The position numbers were made by a program, and so were the translations under genes. Below are positions 1 to 4,927 of a stretch of 5,206 nt of DNA, piece after piece. Under the pieces are notes generated by a model that saw nothing but the letters and a program-made list of their open reading frames with translations, was not told the origin of the DNA and did no database searches. Position 1 is the first letter of the stretch; every line of letters begins with the position of its first letter. The stretch covers positions 1 to 5,206 of the forward strand of contig CAZCYE010000094.1 in NCBI GenBank assembly GCA_964502775.1, given 5' to 3'. This DNA is from CAZCYE01 sp964502775 (GTDB taxonomy: Bacteria > Actinomycetota > Acidimicrobiia > IMCC26256 > PALSA-555).

Positions 1-998
1 AGGTCGCCGTGGAAGACGCCGTGGATCATGGCGCCCTCGAGGCACGCGATGAGCCCGGCCCGGAGCACTGCGCTCGTGTCGATGCCCGCGGCGTGCATCG
101 CCTCCACGTCATCGAACGCGAAGCCGCGGAGGCGCTCCATGACCAGCACCTTGCGGGTCACGAGCACCGGGTGCGGCCGAGGTACCACCATCGTGCGCTG
201 GTTCGTGACCGCGAACACCCGTGCGAGGTCGAGCATGTTCTCGGCCTCGAGGCGGAAGTCGAGCTCCTCGGTGACCTGCCGGGCGAACACGTCGATCAGT
301 GCGGGCGGGTTGGCGAGCGCCGCCACCGGGATCCGGCCCACGAGCAGGCGCGCGAGCCAGGCCAGCCCGCGCACGTCGGACCGGATCAGCGCGCCGACCC
401 GGGGCCGCTGCACCTTGACCACGACCTCCTCGCCGCTCACCAGCCGCGCCGCGTGCACCTGCGCGATCGAGGCGGCGGCGATCGGCTCGGTGTGGAACTC
501 GGAGAACACCTCACCGAGCGGGCGGCCGAGCTCGCGCTCCACGAGCTGCTCGATCTCCGAGAACGGCTCAGGCGGCACCTGGTCGCGCAGCCTCTTGAAC
601 TCCGCCACGAGCTCGTCGGGGAACATGCCCTCGAAGGCGGAGATGACCTGGCCGAACTTCACGTAGGAGGAGCCGAGGCCCTCGAACGACTTGCGGAGGC
701 GCCGGGACAGCCCAGCGCGTGAGCGGGGTGTCCCGCGATCGCGCACGTACCACGGGACCAGGGCGGTGGCGAGCCCCACCAGCACCCGCGCCAGGCGCGC
801 GAGCGGGGGGAAGCGGTGCTTGCGCACGAGGCTCGCCGCGTCCACGTGCGACTGGGCGCGCACACGCTCGAGCGCGGGTTTCCAGACCAGCTCCTCGACC
901 CGCACGACCCAGGGCCCATGGTCGGTGAAGGCGTACCCGGTGACGTCGGGCGAGACGGGCGAGACAGGCGAGACGGGCGAGATGGTGGGTTCGCTCAT
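1..998 (-). CDS. ABC1/UbiB/AarF-family atypical protein kinase-like protein, C-terminus cut by window edge
   Basis: The visible part is 332 complete codons, from an ATG at 998 to the window edge. Every hallmark of the ABC1 (UbiB/AarF/COQ8) family is present in order: the KxGQ motif (K114-F-G-Q117), the Ala-rich nucleotide loop A174-A-A-S177 followed by IAQVH, the ATP-binding lysine in VVVK (K195), an EELDFRLEAEN stretch (244-254) matching the ExD region, and the start of the catalytic loop, H330-G-D332, where the window ends. Family members bind ATP and support quinone or isoprenoid-lipid metabolism; the substrate here is unknown. Residues 7-17 are a PVS tripeptide repeat and probably disordered. 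The gene lies 27 nt downstream of the flavoprotein gene in the same frame, so the two are probably cotranscribed. An AGGGAGG lies at 1021-1027 over the upstream stop codon, but it is 22 nt from this ATG, which is too far for a normal ribosome site. The only in-frame alternative, GTG at 1019, is too close to it. Family assignment is firm; the start is less so. Confidence 0.93.
   Translation of the reverse strand, partial: MSEPTISPVSPVSPVSPDVTGYAFTDHGPWVVRVEELVWKPALERVRAQSHVDAASLVRKHRFPPLARLARVLVGLATALVPWYVRDRGTPRSRAGLSRRLRKSFEGLGSSYVKFGQVISAFEGMFPDELVAEFKRLRDQVPPEPFSEIEQLVERELGRPLGEVFSEFHTEPIAAASIAQVHAARLVSGEEVVVKVQRPRVGALIRSDVRGLAWLARLLVGRIPVAALANPPALIDVFARQVTEELDFRLEAENMLDLARVFAVTNQRTMVVPRPHPVLVTRKVLVMERLRGFAFDDVEAMHAAGIDTSAVLRAGLIACLEGAMIHGVFHGD
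951..986. repeat. 9-bp tandem repeat in the kinase 5' end, about 3.6 copies
   Basis: On the + strand the units are CGAGACGGG, CGAGACAGG, CGAGACGGG and a degenerate CGAGATGGT, at 951, 960, 969 and 978. Because the unit is three codons long, copy changes keep the frame. On the coding strand it gives the Ser-Pro-Val repeat near the kinase N-terminus. Confidence 0.85.
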
Positions 999-1025
999 CG
1001 GCGTGTCACCGTACGCCACGCCTCC

Positions 1026-2579
1026 CTACGCCCTCGTGGCCCGGCCCGGGCGGACGGGCACCTCCGCTGAGGCGCGGTCGTCGAGGACGGCCATCGCCGC
1101 GTTGCGCCCGTTGATGCCCATCACCGAGCCGCCCGGGTGCGTGGCGGCGCCACACAGATAGACGCCGGGCAGGGGGGTTCGCGGTCCGAAGCGCCGCTCC
1201 CACATCTGGTCGGGCCGGATGTCGCCCTGGAAGATGTGGCCCCCGGTGAGCCCGATGCGGGCCTCCACGTCGGGGGGGCCCAGCACCTGGGCTTCGCTCA
1301 CGCAGTCGGCCACGTCGGGCGCGAACCGGGCGATGGCCGCGAGCACGGCGGCCGCGATCTCGTCACGGCGGTCGTCCCACGTGCCGCGCGCGAGCACGTA
1401 GGGCGCGTACTGGGCGAACACGCTCATCGTGTGGGCACCCTCGGGCGCGACCGACGGGTCGTAGGCCGTCTGGAAGTAGAGCTCGCACCACTCCGGCGTG
1501 GGCTCGCCCCGGCGGGCCGCGTCGCAGGCGGCTTGGGTGTCATCGATGCTCCGCCCGATCTCGATCTGGGCGCGGAACACGCCCTCGTCGCCGCGGGCGG
1601 CCGGAAATGCGGGCAGGCGCGCGAGCGCGCAGTTGAGCTTCACGACCGGGCTCTCACAGCGCCAGGCGTCGATCCGAGTCCGGAACGCGCGGTCCATCGC
1701 ACCCTCGACGAGACCGGCCATGCGCACCGGGTCGGCGTTGACGAGCACACTGCGGGCTCGGATCGTCTCACCGCCCACGAGACGCACTCCCTCGCCGGGC
1801 GCGATCGCGCCCACCTCGACACCGGTGGCCAGCACCGCGCCCGCCTCCCGCGCCGCCTCCGCGATCGCGAACGACACGCGGCCCACTCCTCCCTCCACGA
1901 AGGACCAATCCTTGAGACCCAGATCATGATGTGCGTGCACCCAGGCCGTCCCCGGCTCTCGGGGCCCGGCGAAGGTGCCGATGACACCCTGGCCGTGCAG
2001 CGCGCTGCGGAGGCGCTCGTCGCGCACATGGGCCTCGACCACGTCCGCGATCGACGCGTGCAGCACCACATCGAGCGCCTCGGGATCGTCCCCGAACACC
2101 TCCGCGAGCACGGAGCGGTCCGGCGCCTCGCCCACCCAGAGGTCGCCACGGGGCCCGGCCCGCAAGGTGCGCGCGATGCGGGCGAAGAGCTGCTCGTAGG
2201 CCATGAAGCCGTCGACGTCTCGCGGCGCGAGCTCGGTGACCGCGGCCGCAGTACGGGCCGGGTCGTGCCACTGGTACAGCGCGGTGCCGTCCTCGAACGG
2301 CGTCCACTGGATGGGGTCGATCCGAAGGGCGCGGTAGCCGTGCCGGGCGAGCGAGAGCTCCTCGGTGACGAGCGGGTGCAACAAGCCCACGAGGTACGCG
2401 CACGGGCTCATCACGTAGCGGTCATCCGCGAAGGGCCGCTCGAGCGTGCAGGCACCACCGAGCCGATCCCGGCGCTCGAGCACGAGCGTCGAGAGCCCGG
2501 CTCGGGCCAGGTACGCGGCGGCGGTGAGCCCGTTGTGGCCGCCACCCACGACCACGGCGTCCCAGGTTCGAGCCGACAT
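1026..2579 (-). CDS. PYROXD2-like NAD(P)/FAD-dependent oxidoreductase (phytoene dehydrogenase-related, COG1233-like)
   Basis: This is a 517-residue flavoprotein if it starts at ATG 2579. A Rossmann dinucleotide-binding motif opens the protein: VVVGGGHNGL with glycines at 12-14 and 17, then LVLE with the ribose-binding acidic residue E35, then RLGG at 39-42. A central SFVEGGVGRVSFAIAEAA segment is the usual second conserved block of the phytoene-desaturase/amine-oxidase fold. The C-terminus carries GGHIFQGDI (from about 446) and YLCGAATHPGGSVMG...GRNAA (HPGG at about 481), typical of the PYROXD2 branch. The reaction is presumably an FAD-dependent oxidation, desaturation or isomerisation of a hydrophobic substrate; the substrate cannot be inferred. 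No signal peptide or membrane segment is evident, so it is probably cytosolic or peripheral. I chose ATG 2579 because the Rossmann strand then begins at residue 8, as is usual, with GGTGG 5 nt upstream. In-frame alternatives are ATG 2615 and TTG 2642; the latter has GGAGG four bases upstream (2647-2651), at the edge of the assembly gap. The gene diverges from the other flavoprotein across the gap and is followed by the kinase gene. Confidence 0.93.
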   Translation of the reverse strand: MSARTWDAVVVGGGHNGLTAAAYLARAGLSTLVLERRDRLGGACTLERPFADDRYVMSPCAYLVGLLHPLVTEELSLARHGYRALRIDPIQWTPFEDGTALYQWHDPARTAAAVTELAPRDVDGFMAYEQLFARIARTLRAGPRGDLWVGEAPDRSVLAEVFGDDPEALDVVLHASIADVVEAHVRDERLRSALHGQGVIGTFAGPREPGTAWVHAHHDLGLKDWSFVEGGVGRVSFAIAEAAREAGAVLATGVEVGAIAPGEGVRLVGGETIRARSVLVNADPVRMAGLVEGAMDRAFRTRIDAWRCESPVVKLNCALARLPAFPAARGDEGVFRAQIEIGRSIDDTQAACDAARRGEPTPEWCELYFQTAYDPSVAPEGAHTMSVFAQYAPYVLARGTWDDRRDEIAAAVLAAIARFAPDVADCVSEAQVLGPPDVEARIGLTGGHIFQGDIRPDQMWERRFGPRTPLPGVYLCGAATHPGGSVMGINGRNAAMAVLDDRASAEVPVRPGRATRA

Positions 2580-2651
2580 CTCGGCCACCGGGATCGGGAG
2601 CCCGACGCGACCCATGCGCTCGGCGATGCCCGTGCCGATCAACGCCCCTCC

Positions 2652-2751
2652 NNNNNNNNNNNNNNNNNNNNNNNNNNNNNNNNNNNNNNNNNNNNNNNNN
2701 NNNNNNNNNNNNNNNNNNNNNNNNNNNNNNNNNNNNNNNNNNNNNNNNNNN
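2652..2751. other. Assembly gap of exactly 100 N
   Basis: One hundred consecutive N. An exact 100 is the usual placeholder for a gap of unknown length, so the true distance, and any gene or promoter inside, is unknown. It falls between two divergently transcribed flavoprotein genes, removing most of their shared upstream region. Confidence 0.98.
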
Positions 2752-2769
2752 CGTCTCCAGCCTGACTCC

Positions 2770-2781
2770 TAGCCTGGCCGT
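2770..2781 (+). promoter_or_regulatory. Possible -10 element for a leaderless transcript of the right-hand flavoprotein
   Basis: TAGCCT at 2770-2775 fits the actinobacterial TANNNT -10 pattern. Its last T is exactly seven bases before the A of ATG 2782, the spacing expected if transcription starts on the start codon itself. There is no Shine-Dalgarno in the visible upstream bases, and TAG 2770-2772 is an in-frame stop, so the start cannot move further upstream. Any -35 region would lie at or beyond the edge of the gap. This is inference from a short motif that is common by chance. Confidence 0.35.
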
Positions 2782-4371
2782 ATGCCACCGGCCGGTGAGG
2801 ACGCGTCACGCGTCGTCGTCATCGGGGCGGGGCCGAACGGGCTCGTGGCCGCCAACATGCTCGCCGACGCCGGATGGCCCGTGACGGTGCTCGAGGCCTA
2901 CGACTCCCCCGGCGGCGCGGTGCGCAGCTCCGAGCTCGTGGCCCCGGGCTTCGTGACCGACTGGGGTGCATCGTTCTTCCCCTTGGCCGCGGTGTCGCCG
3001 GCGATCACTGCGCTCGACCTGGACCGACACGGCCTGCGGTGGTGTCATGCACCGGTCGCGCTCGCCCATCCGGTCGGTGACGGCGCGGCGGCGGTGATCC
3101 GGGGTGACCCGCACGCCACCGCGTCGTCGCTCGAGCCTGGCGGGTCGGACAGGTCGGGCGGGTCGGGCGACGGCACCGCGTGGCGGCGCCTCTTCGGGCG
3201 CTGGGAGCGCTCGGCTCCTGCGCTCCTCGCGGCCCTGTTCGGTCCGTTCCCACCGTGGCGCGCCCTGGCCCGGCTCCTGGGCGCGTCCCCCCGCCAACTC
3301 ATGGGCCTCGCGCGCCTCGCGCTCGGCTCGCTCGACACGGTGTGCGAGCGCGAGTTCACCGGCACCCGCGCACCGCTGCTGTTCGCCGGAAACCTGTTGC
3401 ACACGGACTGCGCCGCGTCCGACCGCGGCGGCGCCTTCTTCGCGTGGCTGCTCACGTCGCTGGCCCAGGACGTCGGCCTTCCCGTACCCGAGGGCGGCGC
3501 GGGATCCCTGATTGACGCGCTCGTGGCGCGCCTCGAAGCGCGCGGGGGCGAGGTGCTGTGCCGAGCCCAGGTGACGCACATCGACATGCGCAAGGGCCGT
3601 GCCGTCGCGGTGCGCACCGCCGACGGCACCAGCATCGCGGCGCGCGCGGTCCTCGCGGATGTCGCCGCACCCGCCTTGTACCGCGACCTCATCGGCGAGG
3701 AGCACTGCCCCACCCGCATCCGGCACGGGCTCCGGCGATTCCGATGGGACCACGCCACGGTCAAGGTGGACTGGGCGCTCGATTCGCCCATCCCCTGGAC
3801 CACCGAGTCACCCGCGCGGGCCGGGACCGTGCACCTGGTCGACAGCCTCGCCGACGTGAACACCTACGCCCACGCGCTCGACCGGGGGGTGGTGCCCGCT
3901 CGTCCCGCGATCATCGTGGGCCAGACCACCACCGCCGATCCGACCCGGTCCCCTCTGGGCACCGAGGCCGCCTGGGCGTACACCCATGTGCCCCAGCACG
4001 TGCGTGCGGACGCCGGAGGAACGCTGCGCGGCACGTGGGACGACGCCGACGCCAACGGGATGGCCGATCGCATCGAGGCCGTGATCGAGCGGCGCGCGCC
4101 TGGCTTCCGGAACCGGATCCGGGCTCGCTCCGTGCTCACGCCCCCGGCCTTCGAGGCCGTCGACGCCAATCTCGTGGGCGGCGCGGTGAACGGTGGGACG
4201 GCGCGGCTGCGCCAGCAGCTGGTGCTGCGACCCGTGCCCGGATCGTGGGGACCACTCACCCCGATCAAGGGCCTGTACCTCGCGTCGGCGGGCGCGCATC
4301 CCGGCGGTGGGGTGCACGGCGCCTGTGGCGCCAACGCGGCCCGAGCCGCACTCGCCGATCTGCGCGGATGA
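2782..4371 (+). CDS. NAD(P)/FAD-dependent oxidoreductase, CrtI/phytoene desaturase-like superfamily
   Basis: This 529-residue flavoprotein has the FAD-binding Rossmann motif VVVIGAGPNGL (G15, G17, G20), the acidic ribose ligand E38 in VTVLEAYDSPGG, and an AGSLIDALVARLEARGGEVLCRAQVTHI block near residues 236-264. The C-terminal signature is GLYLASAGAHPGGGVHGACGANAA, with HPGGG starting at about 506. It is preceded by NLVGGAVNGGTARLRQQLVLRP, which resembles the 'GGDI-G...L-QL--RP' block of an actinobacterial subfamily distinct from PYROXD2, so the two flavoproteins here are homologous but not a recent duplication. Many relatives I recall have PPGGG or TPPGGG where this one has HPGGG. FAD-dependent oxidation of a lipid or isoprenoid-like substrate is likely; the substrate is unknown. 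Residues 120-131 are a Gly/Ser/Asp linker encoded by a 9-bp tandem repeat, probably a surface loop. ATG 2782 is the only reasonable start because TAG stands in frame four codons upstream. The gene is followed by 158 bp of intergenic sequence. Confidence 0.93.
   Translation: MPPAGEDASRVVVIGAGPNGLVAANMLADAGWPVTVLEAYDSPGGAVRSSELVAPGFVTDWGASFFPLAAVSPAITALDLDRHGLRWCHAPVALAHPVGDGAAAVIRGDPHATASSLEPGGSDRSGGSGDGTAWRRLFGRWERSAPALLAALFGPFPPWRALARLLGASPRQLMGLARLALGSLDTVCEREFTGTRAPLLFAGNLLHTDCAASDRGGAFFAWLLTSLAQDVGLPVPEGGAGSLIDALVARLEARGGEVLCRAQVTHIDMRKGRAVAVRTADGTSIAARAVLADVAAPALYRDLIGEEHCPTRIRHGLRRFRWDHATVKVDWALDSPIPWTTESPARAGTVHLVDSLADVNTYAHALDRGVVPARPAIIVGQTTTADPTRSPLGTEAAWAYTHVPQHVRADAGGTLRGTWDDADANGMADRIEAVIERRAPGFRNRIRARSVLTPPAFEAVDANLVGGAVNGGTARLRQQLVLRPVPGSWGPLTPIKGLYLASAGAHPGGGVHGACGANAARAALADLRG
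3139..3174. repeat. 9-bp tandem repeat inside the flavoprotein gene
   Basis: The units are GGCGGGTCG, GACAGGTCG, GGCGGGTCG and a degenerate GGCGACGGC, in phase with the codons. They encode the low-complexity stretch GGSDRSGGSGDG (residues 120-131) between the N-terminal FAD half and the following Trp/Arg-rich segment. Units one and three are identical and unit two carries G-to-A changes, the same pattern as the repeat in the kinase gene at 951-986. Confidence 0.8.
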
Positions 4372-4384
4372 CGCGGGCGCGGCG

Positions 4385-4410
4385 CGCGAGGTGCACCGGG
4401 CCGCCTCGCG
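4385..4410 (+). terminator. Possible GC hairpin terminator after the flavoprotein gene
   Basis: CGCGAGG (4385-4391) and CCTCGCG (4404-4410) form a perfect 7-bp stem with a 12-nt loop, starting 13 bases after the TGA at 4369-4371. No T-tract follows. Hairpins without a U-run are often proposed as terminators in high-GC actinobacteria, but such stems also arise by chance at this GC content. Confidence 0.3.
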
Positions 4411-4457
4411 GGCGGTGCGCACGAAGCGGTACCACGCCGTGTTGCGCTGAACGACCA

Positions 4458-4473
4458 TCCGCGGAACCGCGGA
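4458..4473. promoter_or_regulatory. Palindrome TCCGCGGAACCGCGGA, possible operator or hairpin
   Basis: Seven bases on each side of a central AA are perfectly self-complementary; as RNA it would realistically be a 6-bp stem with a GAAC loop. It contains CCGCGG twice. It lies 72 bp upstream of the DUF3499 start and five bases before a second palindrome, so it may be a regulator-binding site or part of termination from the left-hand gene. Role is inferred from position only. Confidence 0.4.
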
Positions 4474-4477
4474 GAGG

Positions 4478-4491
4478 CGACGGTACCGTCG
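4478..4491. promoter_or_regulatory. Perfect 14-bp palindrome CGACGGTACCGTCG, possible operator over a -10 element
   Basis: The 14 bases equal their own reverse complement. The hexamer TACCGT (4484-4489) inside it fits the TANNNT -10 pattern, and a start about 7-9 bases on would fall next to or on the ATG at 4498. A protein bound here would sit on the promoter of the DUF3499 transcript. No -35 consensus is clear. The palindrome is seen directly; promoter and operator roles are inference. Confidence 0.4.
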
Positions 4492-4497
4492 ATCGGC

Positions 4498-4533
4498 ATG
4501 AGTGAAGAGCAGGCTCGAGGAGCGGGTCGATGA
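4498..4533 (+). CDS. Possible 11-codon leader peptide (MSEEQARGAGR) overlapping the DUF3499 start
   Basis: A short frame runs from ATG 4498 to TGA 4531-4533. Its stop overlaps the ATG of the DUF3499 gene (4530-4532) as ATGA, the classic arrangement for translational coupling. The start lies nine bases after a TANNNT-like hexamer, so it could be read from a leaderless or nearly leaderless transcript; there is no clear Shine-Dalgarno before it. The peptide has no recognisable attenuator composition such as a run of one amino acid. At eleven codons it may easily be chance. Confidence 0.27.
   Translation: MSEEQARGAGR
4518..4522 (+). promoter_or_regulatory. Ribosome binding site AGGAG deciding the DUF3499 start
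   Basis: AGGAG, within GAGGAG at 4517-4522, lies seven bases before ATG 4530, which is ideal spacing. The later in-frame ATGs at 4545 and 4629 have no comparable site, so this supports the longer protein. Confidence 0.65.
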
Positions 4534-4898
4534 CCCCGGAGCCGATGAGCCTGAACTCGGCGAGCCGACGTCCGGCCCACCGAAGTCCGACCGGCGCAAA
4601 GCCGGCGGACGGGAACGCGGGGGCCCGGATGTGCGCGCGACCCGGTTGCACGGAAACGGCCACGGTCTCCTTCAACTTCGACGGCTTGCGCCGGATCGTG
4701 TGGCTCAACGCACTGACGGAAGCCGCCGCGCAGAGCGCGGGCAGCCTGTGCAACCGACACGCCGGGCGTATGACCCCACCCCGTAACTGGGAGCTGCGCG
4801 ACACCCGCAGGGCTGCGCCCGCGGAGATCGACGTGACGACGCCGATGCTCGCCCGGGCCTTCCGAGGCGTTCCCGCCATCCCCGGCGCGCGCCGGTAG
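4530..4898 (+). CDS. DUF3499 family protein, zinc-ribbon-like, function unknown
   Basis: This protein has 122 residues. The core after residue 34 matches the actinobacterial DUF3499 family: CARPGC (C35, C40), an aromatic-rich beta-like segment TVSFNFDGLRRIVWL, then LCNRHAGRMTPPRNWEL with C74 and H77. The C-x4-C ... C-x2-H spacing is what a small zinc-binding ribbon would show; metal binding is inferred, not known. No biochemical function is established for the family to my knowledge. It is normally a short conserved protein beginning close to the CxxxxC. Here residues 1-33 are a Pro/Ser/Ala/Arg-rich extension with no predicted structure. The start at 4530 is favoured by the AGGAG seven bases upstream; ATG 4629, immediately before CARPGC, is the alternative that would give a core-only protein. 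The gene may be coupled to an upstream leader peptide through an ATGA overlap. It ends 20 bp before the stop codon of a converging gene. Confidence 0.88.
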   Translation: MTPEPMSLNSASRRPAHRSPTGAKPADGNAGARMCARPGCTETATVSFNFDGLRRIVWLNALTEAAAQSAGSLCNRHAGRMTPPRNWELRDTRRAAPAEIDVTTPMLARAFRGVPAIPGARR

Positions 4899-4910
4899 GG
4901 CGTCGCTCGG

Positions 4911-4927
4911 GGCGCCGTTCAGGCGCC
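4911..4927. terminator. Possible shared hairpin terminator between convergent genes
   Basis: GGCGCC (4911-4916) and GGCGCC (4922-4927) form a 6-bp GC stem with the loop GTTCA. It starts 12 bases past the DUF3499 stop codon, and the stop of the leftward gene lies at its loop and arm. It could serve both strands. No T-tract is present on either side, so the call rests on position and stem only. Confidence 0.4.

Noticed and set aside
9..722. Open frame of 237 codons on the + strand across the kinase gene
   Set aside because: The opposite strand carries KFGQ, AAAS, the ATP lysine and HGD in order, so this is a codon-bias shadow.
951..986. CRISPR-like array
   Set aside because: Nine-base units with no spacers, inside a coding region; this is a simple tandem repeat.
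1137..2765. Very long open frame on the + strand (over 500 codons, including the N gap) opposite the left flavoprotein gene
   Set aside because: Its translation is His/Arg/Gly-rich with no recognisable motif and it runs through the N gap. Long antisense open frames are expected in high-GC DNA with strong third-position bias.
2806..3753. Long open frame on the - strand opposite the right flavoprotein gene
   Set aside because: Composition is Arg/Ala/Glu-rich without domain motifs. The + strand protein in this interval has clear FAD-binding signatures.
4372..4450. Possible coding remnant after the flavoprotein, ending ...KRYHAVLR before TGA 4448-4450
   Set aside because: It is short, has no start or ribosome site of its own, and the flavoprotein already ends at a normal C-terminus. 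I recognise no family.
3864..4760. Open frame on the - strand across the end of the flavoprotein gene and into DUF3499
   Set aside because: It spans two confident genes on the other strand and has a low-complexity Arg/Ala/Ser composition with no family signature.
4502..4786. GTG-started frame giving an acidic N-terminus (MKSRLEERVDDPGADEPELGEP), considered as the true DUF3499 N-terminus joined by a frameshift
   Set aside because: The acidic stretch looks protein-like, but the frame loses all family similarity over the conserved CARPGC...CNRH core. The DUF3499 frame has its own good AGGAG and needs no sequence error.
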